A stretch of 64,000 nucleotides of DNA from Streptomyces sp. B21-083 (GCF_036898825.1 NZ_JARUND010000001.1:1488001-1552000), one strand, 5' to 3'; shown: positions 46,407 to 55,654, counted from the stretch's first letter. Numbers and translations: made by a program. The notes: generated by a model not told the origin, from the letters alone.

Positions 46407-46799
46407 ATGTCGCTCGACGTCTCCCCCCAGCTCCTCGCCGAAGCCGAGCAGGGTGACATCCGCGAGGACGACTTCATCGAAACCGTCCGCACCTCGCTCC
46501 CCTACGCCTACCAGCTCATCGCCGACCTCACTTCCGAACTCCAGGGCGGCACGGCCGAGTTCGCCGACAACCAGACCCCGCCGCCCTCTGAGAAGGAACG
46601 CGGCCAGCTGCTGCGGGCGCTGGCCAGCGACGCGATCCGGAGCAGTCTGGAGCGACACTTCGGCGTCGCGCTCGCCTTCCAGAACTGCCACCGGGTCGCG
46701 GCCTTCCACCCCGGTGCACAGAACGGCGCGACCTACGCCCGCTTCACCTCGCTCCGCTCGCAGATCCTCAACCAGTCGCCGGAGTTCCGCGACTGCTGA
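46407..46799 (+). CDS. SCO5389-family conserved protein
   Basis: 130 aa from the ATG at 46407 (AGGAC upstream). It is the Streptomyces family recalled as SCO5389: SLDVSPQLLAEAEQGDI, TSLPYAYQLIADL, FADNQTPPPSEKERGQLLRA, FGVALAFQNCHRVAAFHP and a C-terminal NQSPEFRDC. It is probably a soluble helical protein of unknown function. It follows the P-loop ATPase in the same direction and presumably the same transcript; the ATPase-partner relation may be functional. Confidence 0.82.
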   Translation: MSLDVSPQLLAEAEQGDIREDDFIETVRTSLPYAYQLIADLTSELQGGTAEFADNQTPPPSEKERGQLLRALASDAIRSSLERHFGVALAFQNCHRVAAFHPGAQNGATYARFTSLRSQILNQSPEFRDC

Positions 46800-46829
46800 C
46801 GCATGGGTGCCCTTCGCGCCCGACAGCGG

Positions 46830-46867
46830 TTCCCCGGGGGACGGAGAAAACCGGAATCCCCGGGGAA
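46830..46867 (+). terminator. Hairpin before the sigma factor gene
   Basis: TTCCCCGGGG (46830-46839) and CCCCGGGGAA (46858-46867) form a 10-bp stem with an 18-nt loop, ending the P-loop/SCO5389 transcript. The remaining ~135 bp to the sigma gene must hold its promoter; no clear -35/-10 pair is recognised. Confidence 0.6.
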
Positions 46868-47003
46868 TGATCGGCATCAGCCCGAGGGGCGGGTTCGGCG
46901 GCGGCCGGGTGATTGCCCGGGGGACTCCGGAACACGCGGGGGTCGTGCCTCGTTCTCCTACAGGGACGTTCCCGCGTGCACTCCTGGAGAGGAAGTGAGC
47001 ACG

Positions 47004-48008
47004 ATGGCGACCGATACCGAGGTGACCGACGTGTTCGACCCGGCCACCGAGGACGAGAGCGATGCTCCCCTCCCCCGGCTCAGCACCACGGGAGGCTCGG
47101 TCGACCAGGTGCGGGACTACCTCCGGCTCATCGCCCGGGTCCGGCTCCTCAGCGCCGAACAGGAGGTCGACCTCGCGAAACGGATCGAGGCCGGACTGTA
47201 CGCGGAGCACAAGCTGCTGGACGACCCGCCCGAGGACCCCGTCCGCCGACGGGAGTTGGAGATCCTCGCCGGGGACGCGGAGCGCGCCAAGTCCCACCTC
47301 ATCGAGGCGAACCTCCGCCTGGTCGTGTCCGTCGCCAAGCGGTACACGGGCCGCGGACTGCTGTTCCTGGACCTGGTCCAGGAGGGCAACACGGGCCTGA
47401 TCAGGGCCGTCGAGAAGTTCGACTACACAAAGGGCTTCAAGTTCTCGACGTACGCGACCTGGTGGATCCGGCAGGCGATCTCACGCGCGCTGGCCGACCA
47501 GGGCCGGACCATCCGTATCCCCGTGCATCTGGTGGAGGTCATCAACCGGGTGGCCCGAACCCGCCGCGAGCTGATCCAGGACTCCGGGACGGAACCCACG
47601 CCGGAGGAGCTGGCGGACAAGGCAGGGGTCCCCGTGGAGCGGCTGCCGGAACTCGCCGCCTACACCAGGGAACCCGTCTCGCTGCACACCGCCCTCGGCG
47701 AGGACGGCGACGGCGAGTTCGGTGACCTGATCGAGGACAGGGACAGCGTCACGCCCACGCAGATGGTCACCTTCCTGCTCCTCCAGGAGACCATCCAGTC
47801 CATCCTCGCGGAGATGACCCCGCGAGAAGCCGGCATCATCGCCCTGCGCTACGGCCTGTTCGGCGGCCGGACCAGAACCCTGGAGGAGATCGGCCAGGTG
47901 TACGGCGTGACCCGCGAACGTATCCGCCAGATCGAGTCCAAGACGATGTCCAAGCTGCGCCACCCGTCCCGCTCCCAGGTGCTGAGGGACTACCTCGACG
48001 CCATGTGA
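47004..48008 (+). CDS. Group 2 (RpoD/HrdB-like, non-essential) sigma factor
   Basis: 334 aa from the ATG at 47004; GAGAGGA lies 10 nt upstream, too close for the in-frame GTG at 46995. Region 1.2: [33 protein letters not shown]. Region 2: [60 protein letters not shown]. Region 3: [12 protein letters not shown]. Region 4: [30 protein letters not shown]. It lacks the long region 1.1 of HrdB and is HrdA/C/D-sized, though not an obvious match to any of them. It should direct an alternative set of housekeeping-type promoters. Confidence 0.92.
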   Translation: MATDTEVTDVFDPATEDESDAPLPRLSTTGGSVDQVRDYLRLIARVRLLSAEQEVDLAKRIEAGLYAEHKLLDDPPEDPVRRRELEILAGDAERAKSHLIEANLRLVVSVAKRYTGRGLLFLDLVQEGNTGLIRAVEKFDYTKGFKFSTYATWWIRQAISRALADQGRTIRIPVHLVEVINRVARTRRELIQDSGTEPTPEELADKAGVPVERLPELAAYTREPVSLHTALGEDGDGEFGDLIEDRDSVTPTQMVTFLLLQETIQSILAEMTPREAGIIALRYGLFGGRTRTLEEIGQVYGVTRERIRQIESKTMSKLRHPSRSQVLRDYLDAM

Positions 48009-48117
48009 CCCGGCCCCGCCTGGAGGTCTTTCCAGGTCAGGCGGCGCCAAGTGCCGTACGCAGGGTGCTGATCGCCTGCGCGACGGCGGCCTCGGCGTCG
48101 TGGATGACGCCCTGGGC

Positions 48118-48361
48118 CGTCCGAGAGGCCCTCGACCACGAGTCGGAGATCTTCCTGGCCTGCCGGGAGTCGATGTACCAGGCGGGCGGCCCACTGTTCG
48201 AGCGGGCGCAGCTGGCCGGGGAGGCGCGTACCGACATGAGCTTCGACGACCTGGTACGCATGCTCGCCGGTATCACCTCGACGAACTTCCTCAACGACAC
48301 CCAGCGCGACCGCGTCCCCGCGGTGGCCCTCGACGGGGTTCGCGTGCGCGTCGCCCCGTAG
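48118..48361 (+). pseudogene. Remnant of a TetR-family regulator (C-terminal part)
   Basis: The frame encoding REALDHESEIFLACRESM, then GPLFERAQLAGEARTDMSFDDL and a late VALDGVRV reads like the C-terminal ligand domain of a TetR protein, with no helix-turn-helix upstream in any frame. Just before it, on the minus strand at 48037-48117, is another short tail (AEAAVAQAISTLRTALGAA) that looks like the end of a different lost gene. The 554-bp stretch between the sigma factor and the membrane protein therefore holds decayed genes; the rest (48362-48562) shows only a pyrimidine-rich leader. Confidence 0.6.
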
Positions 48362-48562
48362 TCATACGTTCGTCGACTCCGGTTCGGCGAGTCGCTCGTG
48401 CGGCTGTGCGGCCGTACGCACGATCCTGACCGGGCGGACGCGACCACCCGGGTGCAGCCGGTACGGCGCAAGTCCGTACGATCCCGCCCAGGCCCAATCG
48501 GTCCCGTCTCACCTCTTCCCGCCCTGTCCTGCCCTGTCCCGTCCAGGAGCCACCGGAGCACC

Positions 48563-49969
48563 ATGCCAGCCGACGACAGCACACCGAACAGCGACCCGTC
48601 CGACAGCCCGTCGAGTACGTCCAGTACTTCCAGCACATCTGGTGAATCCGATACCGCCAGTACATCCAGTACGTCACAGCCCCAGGCGTCCGTGGCCCCG
48701 GTGACCCCCGTCGTCGGTACGCAGGCACGCGCCACCGCGTTGCTGGGCCGCCCCAAGCTGTGGCTGCTCCCCACCGTCCTGACCGGGCTGCTCGCGCTGT
48801 TGCTGTCGCTGCTCTACATGGGCGGCATCGTGAGCCCCAACCGCGACCTGCACGACCTGCCCATCGGCATCGTCAACGCGGACCGGGGCGCGCCGCTGCC
48901 CGGGCAGAAGGAGAACCTGGGCGCCCAGATCATCCAGGCGATCACCACCGACACCTCCGGCGGCGACAAGGCGGAGTGGCGTGAACTGAGCCTCGCCCGG
49001 GCCCAGGACGAGCTGGACTCGGGCAAGATCTACGGCGCGCTGGTCGTACCCGACGGCTTCACCGCCTCGGTCGCCGCGCTGACCGGCACGAGCGCCACCG
49101 CCCGTCCGGCGCTGACCGTGCTCACCAACCCCGGCAAGGGCAGCCTCGGTTCGTCCCTCGCCAGTCAGATCACCACGCTGGCCGCGCACCAGGCCTCGCA
49201 GACCATCGGCGAGCAGCTGACGGCGAGCGCGAAGGGGGCCAGCGCCACGACGAAGCTGCTGCTGGCCGACCCGGTCACTGTCACCCCCCAGGTCGGTCAC
49301 CCCATCGGCACCCACAGCGGCCTGGGTCTGAGCACCTTCTACTACACCCTGCTGCTCGTGCTGGCCGGATTCCTCGGCGCCAACGTCATCAGCAACGGGG
49401 TGGACACCTCCCTCGGCTACGCCGACAACGAGATCGGCCCCTGGCACACGCGCCGGCCCACCGTGCCCGTCAGCCGTACCCAGACGCTGCTGCTGAAGAT
49501 GGGCATGACCGCCGGGATCACGCTTCTGAGCGTCTCCCTGATCATGGTCGCCACCGTCGGCATCCTCGGCATGGACGCCGACCACCTGCCCCTGCTCTGG
49601 CTGTACTCGTACTGCGCCACCCTCGCGGTCGGCCTCGGCGTCCAGGCCATCAACGCGGCGTTCGGGGGGATCGGGCAGCTCGTGTCGATGTTCGTGTTCA
49701 TCGTCCTGGGCCTGCCCTCGTCCGGTGCGACGGTCCCGCTCCAGGCGGTCCCGGGCTTCTACCGCTTCCTGTCCGTCTTCGAGCCCATGCGCCAACTCGG
49801 CGACGGGGCCCGCGCGATCCTCTACTTCGACGCCCGAGGGGACGCCGGACTGACTCGCGCCTGGATCATGATCGCGGTCGGCGCCGCACTCGCGCTGCTC
49901 TTCGGCTTCGCGATGGCCCGCTACTACGACCGCAAGGGTCTCAAACGGCTCACTCCGCAGCCTTCCTAG
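48563..49969 (+). CDS. YhgE/Pip-like (DUF3533) integral membrane protein
   Basis: 468 aa, ATG 5 nt after GGAG. A ~55-residue Ser/Thr-rich, low-complexity head precedes helix 1 ([23 protein letters not shown]), a ~200-residue extracellular domain ([44 protein letters not shown]) and five C-terminal helices. This is the phage-infection-protein/ABC-2-permease-like layout used by exporters and type VII-related proteins. The transported substrate is unknown. The Ser/Thr head is coded by repeated CCAGTA/TCCAGTAC-like units. Confidence 0.82.
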   Translation: MPADDSTPNSDPSDSPSSTSSTSSTSGESDTASTSSTSQPQASVAPVTPVVGTQARATALLGRPKLWLLPTVLTGLLALLLSLLYMGGIVSPNRDLHDLPIGIVNADRGAPLPGQKENLGAQIIQAITTDTSGGDKAEWRELSLARAQDELDSGKIYGALVVPDGFTASVAALTGTSATARPALTVLTNPGKGSLGSSLASQITTLAAHQASQTIGEQLTASAKGASATTKLLLADPVTVTPQVGHPIGTHSGLGLSTFYYTLLLVLAGFLGANVISNGVDTSLGYADNEIGPWHTRRPTVPVSRTQTLLLKMGMTAGITLLSVSLIMVATVGILGMDADHLPLLWLYSYCATLAVGLGVQAINAAFGGIGQLVSMFVFIVLGLPSSGATVPLQAVPGFYRFLSVFEPMRQLGDGARAILYFDARGDAGLTRAWIMIAVGAALALLFGFAMARYYDRKGLKRLTPQPS

Positions 49970-50040
49970 GTCGAAGTGGGCGCCAAACGTTGCCCGTTCA
50001 CCCTTCCGGGCGGTGGCCTCCGGCTGACAGACTCACCAGG

Positions 50041-51444
50041 GTGCCCGACTTCGACATGCTTGTCATAGGATCCGGCCCGGGCGGCCAGAAGGCTGCCATC
50101 GCGGCGGCCAAGCTCGGCCGCCGGGTCGCCGTCATCGACCGCCCCGACATGGTCGGTGGGGTCTCCATCCACACTGGCACCATCCCCTCCAAGACGCTGC
50201 GCGAGGCGGTGCTCTACCTCACCGGCCTCACCCAGCGTGATCTGTACGGCCAGAGCTACCGTCTCAAGGAGGACATCACCGTCGCCGACCTGACCGCGCG
50301 CACCTCGCACGTGGTCAGTCGCGAGGTCGACGTCATCCGCAGCCAGCTGTCCCGCAACCACGTCTCCCTGTTCGCCGGCACCGGCCGCTTCGTCGACGAC
50401 CACACCGTGGCCCTGCACGAAGTGACCGGCAACGAACGGCTGTTGAGCGCCGAGCACATCGTCATCGCCACGGGGACCCGGCCGGCCCGGCCGGACACCG
50501 TCGAGTTCGACGACCGCACGATCATGGACTCCGACAACGTGCTCAACCTCGAAGGCGTCCCGCGTTCCATGGTCATCGTGGGTGCCGGGGTGATCGGCAT
50601 GGAGTACGCCAGCATGTTCGCGGCCCTGGGCAGCAAGATCACGGTGGTCGAGAAGCGGGCCGGGATGCTCGACATGTGCGACGTCGAGGTGATCGAGTCC
50701 CTGAAGTACCACCTGCGGGACCTGGCGGTCACCTTCCGGTTCGGGGAGACGGTCGCGGCGGTGGAACGTCACTCCCGGGGCACCCTCACCGTCCTGGAGA
50801 GCGGCAAGAAGATCCCCGCCGACGCGGTGATGTACTCGGCGGGCCGACAGGGCCTCACCGACGACCTCGACCTCGACAAGGCCGGCTTGTCCGCCGACCG
50901 GCGTGGCCGGATCACGGTCGACGAGCACTACCGCACCGAGGTGCCGCACATCTACGCCGTCGGCGACGTCATCGGCTTCCCGGCCCTCGCCGCGACCTCG
51001 ATGGAACAGGGCAGGGCGGCGGCGTACCACGCGTGCGGCGAACCGGTCGACGGGATGCACAACCTCCAGCCCATCGGTATCTACACCATCCCCGAGATCA
51101 GCTTCATCGGCCGCACCGAGGACCAACTCACCGAGGAGAGCATCCCGTTCGAGGTGGGCATCTCCCGCTACCGCGAACTGGCCCGGGGCCAGATCATCGG
51201 CGACTCCCACGGCATGCTCAAGCTGCTGGTCTGCCCGGAGACCCGCAAACTCCTCGGCGTCCACTGCTTCGGCACGGGAGCGACCGAACTGATCCATATC
51301 GGCCAGTCCGTGATGGGCTGCGGCGGCACGGTCGACTACCTGGTCAACGCGGTCTTCAACTACCCGACGCTCGCGGAGTCCTACAAGGTGGCGGCTCTGG
51401 ACGCGACGAACAAGCTGCGGCAGATCGACAGGTTGCGGGACTGA
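50041..51444 (+). CDS. sthA: Soluble pyridine nucleotide transhydrogenase
   Basis: 467 aa, GTG start. It is an FAD-dependent two-dinucleotide-binding flavoprotein: [19 protein letters not shown], the NAD(P) motif [40 protein letters not shown] and a C-terminal dimer domain ([15 protein letters not shown]). The redox-disulfide Cys pair of lipoamide dehydrogenases is absent: the site reads [18 protein letters not shown], as in SthA, with Ser even where E. coli SthA keeps one Cys. It balances NADPH and NADH, which fits a genome with a pentose-phosphate operon, but the two loci are 36 kb apart. Confidence 0.92.
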   Translation: MPDFDMLVIGSGPGGQKAAIAAAKLGRRVAVIDRPDMVGGVSIHTGTIPSKTLREAVLYLTGLTQRDLYGQSYRLKEDITVADLTARTSHVVSREVDVIRSQLSRNHVSLFAGTGRFVDDHTVALHEVTGNERLLSAEHIVIATGTRPARPDTVEFDDRTIMDSDNVLNLEGVPRSMVIVGAGVIGMEYASMFAALGSKITVVEKRAGMLDMCDVEVIESLKYHLRDLAVTFRFGETVAAVERHSRGTLTVLESGKKIPADAVMYSAGRQGLTDDLDLDKAGLSADRRGRITVDEHYRTEVPHIYAVGDVIGFPALAATSMEQGRAAAYHACGEPVDGMHNLQPIGIYTIPEISFIGRTEDQLTEESIPFEVGISRYRELARGQIIGDSHGMLKLLVCPETRKLLGVHCFGTGATELIHIGQSVMGCGGTVDYLVNAVFNYPTLAESYKVAALDATNKLRQIDRLRD

Positions 51445-51474
51445 GTAACGCCGTAGCGCCGTGACGCCGTCGTG

Positions 51475-51503
51475 CGGCTGAGCCTGCCCGAGAGGCTCAG
51501 CCG
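51475..51503. terminator. Bidirectional hairpin between sthA and the DUF397 gene
   Basis: CGGCTGAGCCT (51475-51485) pairs perfectly with AGGCTCAGCCG (51493-51503), loop 7 nt. The DUF397 stop codon (51497-51499) lies in the right arm. Confidence 0.7.
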
Positions 51504-51736
51504 TGCGCGGCGTACCGCACGAACGAGGTCCAGCCGTCCGGCCCGACCGTGAAATGGGGGCGCGTCAGGTCCTTGGAGTCCCTTACGCAGATGACTTGTT
51601 GGGCACGAGCCACCTCTACGCAGCTGTCACCCTGGCTACCGCTGTAGCTGGACTTGAACCAGGCGACCTCGACGCAGTCGTCGCCCTGGGTGCCGCTGTA
51701 GCTGGACTTGAACCAGGCGAGTTCCGTCATGCTCAT
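51497..51736 (-). CDS. DUF397 protein with duplicated motif
   Basis: 79 aa; its ATG overlaps the stop of the XRE gene (ATGA). The DUF397 motif AWFKSSYSG-x-QGD-x-CVEVA occurs twice in tandem (residues ~7-25 and ~25-43), where most members have one copy; then RDSKDLTRPHFTVGPDGWTSFV ends the domain. DUF397 proteins accompany XRE-DUF5753 regulators and often act as their antagonist or partner in the WhiJ-like/BldB-like developmental modules of Streptomyces. Confidence 0.9.
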   Translation of the reverse strand: MSMTELAWFKSSYSGTQGDDCVEVAWFKSSYSGSQGDSCVEVARAQQVICVRDSKDLTRPHFTVGPDGWTSFVRYAAHG

Positions 51737-52602
51737 AGCTCTCCTCGCATTCTCTCCAACAAACCCCGCGAGACGTGGGGGTTCAGGGCCTGCGAACGCA
51801 GTGTGTCATAGCCCTGATAGAGGAGGCTCACCTCTTTCGCGCCGCTGATCAGGCGCCCGTTCTGCTGTCCTTCCGAGTACGCGAGCCGCCGACGCTCAGG
51901 AGTCTCCAGCAGCCGCACGGGGCCGTCCAGACACGCGTGGAACTCGGCATCCAGCGGCATGACTTGAAGCGTCACGTTGCGCGGTGCACTCAGCTCCAGC
52001 ACATGGTCGAGCAGGCCCCGGGTCACCTCGATGCCACCCAGCCGACGCCGAAAGAGATGCTCCTCCACGATGAAGCTGAACGGGACGTTCGGCCTCTCGC
52101 GCAACAGCTTCTGCCGTTCCAGGCGAGCGACGACCTGGGCCTCCAACTGCTCGTCCGACAGCGGCGGAATGCTGTTGCCGAACACCGCGCGCGCATACCC
52201 CTCCGACTGCAACAAACCCGGCACCAGCCGACACTCGTACGTACACAGGCTCACCGCGACCCGCTCCAGCCGAGCCCACCGCCGGAACCAGGCCGCCAGC
52301 CCCGCATCCCCCCGCGTGAGGAACTTCGCCGACTTCCGCAGCGCCCCCGTGTTCCCCGTGGCCTCCTCCCCCCGCTCCACAAACGCCTCGTCCGCCATCC
52401 GTCGCCCCAACTCCACCGACTCCACGGTGTGTTTGGAGTACCGGACCAGCTCCGCGAACTCGGCCCTGCTGTGCCCGGCGTGTTCGCGCAGGGCCTGGAC
52501 GACGGCCCCGAAGGTCCGCAGACTGTCGGAGGGATCGGGCTCCCGCTCCACCTCACCGACCGCCGACTCGTCGCCGTCCATGCTCTCCGTACCGTCGGTC
52601 AT
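51733..52602 (-). CDS. XRE-family regulator with DUF5753 domain (WhiJ/Scr1-like)
   Basis: 289 aa. Residues ~28-90 form the helix-turn-helix (GAVVQALREHAGHSRAEFAELVRYSKHTVESVELGRRM). Residues ~105-280 are DUF5753, with YECRLVPGLLQSEGYARAVF, RQKLLRERPNVPFSFIVEEHLFRRRLGG and the late YSEGQQNGRLISGAKEV. Such proteins control development or antibiotic production with a DUF397 partner, here the next gene, and a nearby ATPase-like anti-sigma protein, here divergent. DNA targets unknown. Confidence 0.92.
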   Translation of the reverse strand: MTDGTESMDGDESAVGEVEREPDPSDSLRTFGAVVQALREHAGHSRAEFAELVRYSKHTVESVELGRRMADEAFVERGEEATGNTGALRKSAKFLTRGDAGLAAWFRRWARLERVAVSLCTYECRLVPGLLQSEGYARAVFGNSIPPLSDEQLEAQVVARLERQKLLRERPNVPFSFIVEEHLFRRRLGGIEVTRGLLDHVLELSAPRNVTLQVMPLDAEFHACLDGPVRLLETPERRRLAYSEGQQNGRLISGAKEVSLLYQGYDTLRSQALNPHVSRGLLERMRGEL

Positions 52603-52699
52603 GCGCGGCCACCTCCAGGTGTGTACGTACGACTGTTCCTCGATCGACCCGCGATCGACTCACCCAGCGTGACGGCAAGATCGACGTACCGTCTACAGA

Positions 52700-53290
52700 A
52701 TGTCCCCGTACGCTGACGCACCGTACGGGCCGTACCCCTGGAACGCGCCCCCGCGCGCCCGCCACGGTTGCCCCATGAGTGCCCCCGCATCCCAAATTCC
52801 GGCTACCGTACACACTTTCGCCCAGCGTCTGTCCTCCACACGTCGTGGCGCCCGCCTCGCCCGACTGCTCGCCGTGGAGCGACTCCAGGCGTGGCAGGTG
52901 TCACCCGCCGTAACCGAACGCGTCGAACAGATCGTCGCCGAACTCGCGGCGAACGCCGTGCTGCACGGCCGCGTACAGGGCCGGGACTTCCAGGTAGCTC
53001 TGACGCTCGACGTGCCGACCGGTACCGTACGCATCTCGGTCACCGACGCGCGCGGCGAGCAACTGCCCGTACTGCGCGCGGACTTCGAGACACCGGTGGA
53101 CACCGAGTCGGGCCTCGGCCTACTCCTGGTCGCCGCCCTCGCCGACCACTGGGACACACAGCCGTATCCGCCGGGCGGCAAGACGATCTGGGCGGAAGTC
53201 CGCCCCCGTCCAAGCTCCGCCGCCCCCGCCGCCCCCGCCGCCCCCGCCGCCCCCGCCGCCCCCGCCGCCGCCGCGACGATCGCACGATGA
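52700..53290 (+). CDS. ATP-binding anti-sigma-like (GHKL/HATPase) protein
   Basis: 196 aa from the ATG at 52700; a later ATG at 52775 (MSAPASQ) is also possible, and neither has a strong ribosome binding site. HATPase_c_2 fold: VTERVEQIVAELAANAVLHGRVQGRDF (N box), VRISVTDARGEQLPV (G1), TESGLGLLLVAALADHWDTQ (G2) and GKTIWAEV. It is divergent from the XRE-DUF5753 regulator, completing the abaA/whiJ-type trio. A C-terminal (APA)n tail is coded by five perfect 9-bp repeats. Confidence 0.88.
   Translation: MSPYADAPYGPYPWNAPPRARHGCPMSAPASQIPATVHTFAQRLSSTRRGARLARLLAVERLQAWQVSPAVTERVEQIVAELAANAVLHGRVQGRDFQVALTLDVPTGTVRISVTDARGEQLPVLRADFETPVDTESGLGLLLVAALADHWDTQPYPPGGKTIWAEVRPRPSSAAPAAPAAPAAPAAPAAAATIAR
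53222..53266 (+). repeat. Five perfect GCCCCCGCC repeats
   Basis: Nine-base units in frame with the HATPase gene, each coding Ala-Pro-Ala, near its C-terminus. Copy number is expected to vary between strains by slippage. Confidence 0.9.
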
Positions 53291-53351
53291 TCTCGCCCAG
53301 CTCCTCGTTCGCCGCCCGCCGGGTTCCGCCTCAACTCCTGGTGGCGGCACG

Positions 53352-53392
53352 AAAAAAGCACCCGCTCCCGGCCGTAAGCCGGAGGCGGGTGC
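53352..53392. terminator. Terminator with A/T run between HATPase gene and tRNA-Leu
   Basis: GCACCCGC (53358-53365) pairs with GCGGGTGC (53385-53392), with an inner CCGG/CCGG stem around GTAA. Six A residues at 53352-53357 become a U-tract for the minus strand, so it ends the tRNA transcript efficiently. Confidence 0.8.
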
Positions 53393-53416
53393 CTCTTTGT
53401 GTGCTGTGTTGCTGTG

Positions 53417-53501
53417 TGTCCGAGGGGGGACTTGAACCCCCACGCCCGATAAAGGGCACTAGCACCTCAAGCTAGCGCGTCTGCCATTCCGCCACCCGGA
53501 C
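53417..53501 (-). tRNA. tRNA-Leu (anticodon GAG)
   Basis: 85-nt type II tRNA. Acceptor GTCCGGG pairs with CTCGGAC (one G-T), discriminator A at 53417. D-arm GCGGAATGGCAGACGC; anticodon stem CTAGC/GCTAG around TTGAGGT gives GAG, reading CUC; long variable arm TGCCCTTTATCGGGCG; T-arm GGGGG-TTCAAGT-CCCCC. CCA is not encoded. No integrase or attachment-site duplication is seen beside it. Confidence 0.95.
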
Positions 53502-53641
53502 CAGGTGTCTGTCGCTTCAGGGGTGTTCCCGGCGGCGACATGACCAACAATACCAAGCTTTCGGACTGGCTTTCACCTGCATATCTCTCACCGCGAGCGA
53601 CGAGGCGGCTACGGGATGCCCAGGTCCGAGGCTAGTTCTGG

Positions 53642-54322
53642 CTACTTCTTCTCCCGGTCGTGGTACATCTTCCGCGTGTGTTCCGTGTGGGCCCGCATGA
53701 CCTCGGTCGCGCGCTGCCCGTCGCGGTCCGCGATCGCCGCTATCAGGTCGCGATGCTCGATCCACGACTGCCGACCGCGCTGCCGGGCGACCGGCGTGTA
53801 GTACCAGCGCACCCGGCGGTCGACCTGAGCCGCCAGCTCGGCGAGGACCGTGTTGCCGGCCAGCTCCATGATCTTCGCGTGCAGGCGGGCATTTATGGCG
53901 ACCGCGGCGTCCACGTCGTCGGCGGCGACCGCGCGCTCGCCCTCGGCGCACATCTCCTCCAGCACCGCGATGGCCGAGGCGCTCGCGTTGGTGGCGGCGA
54001 GGCGGGCGGCCTCGGCCTCCAACAGGGTTCGCACGGTGAGGAGTTGGTCCGCCTCCGCCTCGGTCGGTTCGTGCACGAAGGCACCCTGCGCGGGCCGCAG
54101 ATCGACCCAGCCGTCCGCGTTCAGCCGCTGGAGCGCCTCACGCACCGGCTGCCGTGAGACCCCGAGATGCCCGGCGAGTTCGCTCTCGACGAGATGCTGC
54201 CCGGGCTGCAGGGCACGGGTGGTGATCAGTTCGAGCAGGGCCTCGTACACCCGGTCGCGCAACGGTCCGGGGCGTTCGAGCTTGGGCACCGCGCCCTGCG
54301 GCAGTCCTGTCGTCGACAACAT
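53642..54322 (-). CDS. GntR-family (FadR subfamily) regulator
   Basis: 226 aa from the ATG at 54322 (GGAGGAGGGG 6 nt upstream); the longer open frame upstream is not coding. Winged helix: PLRDRVYEALLELITTRALQPGQHLVESELAGHLGVSRQPVREALQRL. The C-terminal FCD helical domain has DQLLTVRTLLEAEAARLAA and later INARLHAKIMELAGN with metal-binding His/Asp. It is divergent from the PanE-like reductase and probably controls it or itself through the inverted repeat near 54510. Ligand unknown, usually a carboxylate. Confidence 0.88.
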   Translation of the reverse strand: MLSTTGLPQGAVPKLERPGPLRDRVYEALLELITTRALQPGQHLVESELAGHLGVSRQPVREALQRLNADGWVDLRPAQGAFVHEPTEAEADQLLTVRTLLEAEAARLAATNASASAIAVLEEMCAEGERAVAADDVDAAVAINARLHAKIMELAGNTVLAELAAQVDRRVRWYYTPVARQRGRQSWIEHRDLIAAIADRDGQRATEVMRAHTEHTRKMYHDREKK

Positions 54323-54497
54323 CACAGCCCCTCCTCCGCAGCGTCGTCGCCACGCGCGTGAGAGCCAAGTATGGATTGGCTTTCGCCTACAGTCTACGGC
54401 GCACAAAGGCCCGGAAACCCAGCTCACCCCGGGCGGGTGGCCGCACGGGTGGCCGCGCGGGTCCCCACCCGAACCCTTGCTGGCAGCAATTCCATCC

Positions 54498-54519
54498 TGT
54501 AGACAATATTTCGTCGACA
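54498..54519. promoter_or_regulatory. Candidate GntR operator upstream of panE-like gene
   Basis: TGTAGAC-N8-GTCGACA is an inverted repeat with one mismatch in the AT-rich part of the 245-bp divergent region between the GntR gene and the reductase gene. No other clear element is seen in that region apart from a CTACAGTCTAC patch at about 54388-54398. Confidence 0.4.
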
Positions 54520-54567
54520 CTTTTCGACAGTTCCGCGGTACACCCTCGACCGAACGGAGCGCCACCA

Positions 54568-55539
54568 GTGAAAGTCGCCATCCTCGGCGCCGGAGCCATC
54601 GGCGCCTATGTCGGCGCCGCCCTGCACCAAGCAGGCGCCGACGTCCATCTCGTCGCCCGTGGACCGCACCTCGCGGCCATGAGGCGACACGGTGTACGGG
54701 TGCTCAGCCCCCGCGGTGATTTCACCGCCAACACCCACGCCACCGACAACCCCGCCGACATCGGCCCCGTCGACTACGTCTTTCTCGGGCTCAAGGCAAA
54801 CTCGTACGCGGCGTGCGGGCCGCTCATCGAGCCGCTGCTCCACGAGTCCACCGCCGTCATCGCCGCCCAGAACGGCATCCCGTGGTGGTACTTCCACCAC
54901 CACGGCGGACCTCACGACGGTCATCGCATCGAGAGTGTGGACCCCGGCGGCGCGGTCAGTGCGGTGCTCGCGCCCGAGCGGGCCATCGGCTGCGTCGTGT
55001 ACGCGGCGACCGAGCTGGAAGGGCCGGGCGTCGTCAGGCACCTGGAGGGCACCCGGTTCTCCATCGGCGAACCGGACCGCACCCTCTCCCCGCGCTGCCA
55101 GGCCTTCAGCGAGGCCATGCAGGCCGGCGGACTGAAATGTCCCGTCGAGCCGGACCTGCGCAACGACATCTGGCTCAAACTCCTCGGCAACATCTCCTTC
55201 AACCCCATCAGCGCGCTCGCTCGCGCCACGATGCGCCAGATGTGCCACCACGGCGGCACCCGTCAGGTCATCCAGACGATGATGGAAGAGACCCTCGCCG
55301 TGGCCGAAGCGCTCAACTGCCGTATCGGCATCTCCATCGAACGCCGCCTGGCCGGCGCCGAACGAGTGGGCGACCACCGCACCTCCACCCTCCAGGACCT
55401 CGAACGAGGCAAACCCCTCGAACTCGACGTCCTCCTGACCGCCGTCATCGAACTCGCCGAAAACACCGGCGTCGACGTCCCCACCCTCCGGACCGTCCAC
55501 GCGATCAGCGACCTCCTCGCCCTGGGCACCGCCGCATGA
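54568..55539 (+). CDS. 2-dehydropantoate 2-reductase family protein (PanE/ApbA-like)
   Basis: 323 aa, GTG start 9 nt after GGAG. It has the N-terminal Rossmann motif VAILGAGAIGAYVGAALHQAG, the VFLGLKANSYAA loop, AAQNGIPWWYF and the C-terminal catalytic region EPDLRNDIWLKLLGNISFNPISALARATM with the family Lys. The RGKPLELDVLLTAVIELA end matches. It may reduce ketopantoate for CoA synthesis, but standalone PanE-like genes under GntR control often act on other 2-oxoacids. Confidence 0.85.
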   Translation: MKVAILGAGAIGAYVGAALHQAGADVHLVARGPHLAAMRRHGVRVLSPRGDFTANTHATDNPADIGPVDYVFLGLKANSYAACGPLIEPLLHESTAVIAAQNGIPWWYFHHHGGPHDGHRIESVDPGGAVSAVLAPERAIGCVVYAATELEGPGVVRHLEGTRFSIGEPDRTLSPRCQAFSEAMQAGGLKCPVEPDLRNDIWLKLLGNISFNPISALARATMRQMCHHGGTRQVIQTMMEETLAVAEALNCRIGISIERRLAGAERVGDHRTSTLQDLERGKPLELDVLLTAVIELAENTGVDVPTLRTVHAISDLLALGTAA

Positions 55540-55563
55540 TGCCGGAGTAGAAGTCGAGGCGCG

Positions 55564-55622
55564 GGCAACTGGCAAAGGCGGGACCCCCGGTGGTGCCGGG
55601 GCTCCCGCCTTTGCCAGTTGCC
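55564..55622 (+). terminator. Very long terminator hairpin after the PanE-like gene
   Basis: 55564-55583 pairs perfectly with 55603-55622 (20 bp). The 19-nt loop folds further (CCCCGG/CCGGGG), giving a near-continuous ~26-bp hairpin. It isolates the PanE gene from the PAS gene promoter that follows at once. Confidence 0.85.
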
Positions 55623-55630
55623 GCATGGAT

Positions 55631-55654
55631 TCTGTATACGATCCATCTGTATAC
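55631..55654 (+). promoter_or_regulatory. Direct repeat TCTGTATAC upstream of the PAS gene
   Basis: Two exact 9-bp copies (55631-55639, 55646-55654), 15 bp apart, each containing the palindrome GTATAC. They lie ~50 bp before the PAS-protein start and could bind a GntR-type dimer on the same helix face every one and a half turns; part may also act as a -10 (TATACT). Confidence 0.5.

Noticed and set aside
53222..53266. CCCCCGCC repeats as a protein-binding or replication element
   Set aside because: They lie in frame in a coding sequence and give a simple Ala-Pro tail; slippage explains them.
53417..53501. tRNA-Leu as an integration site of a mobile island
   Set aside because: No integrase gene, no direct repeat of the tRNA 3' end and no change in composition nearby. 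The flanking genes are ordinary.
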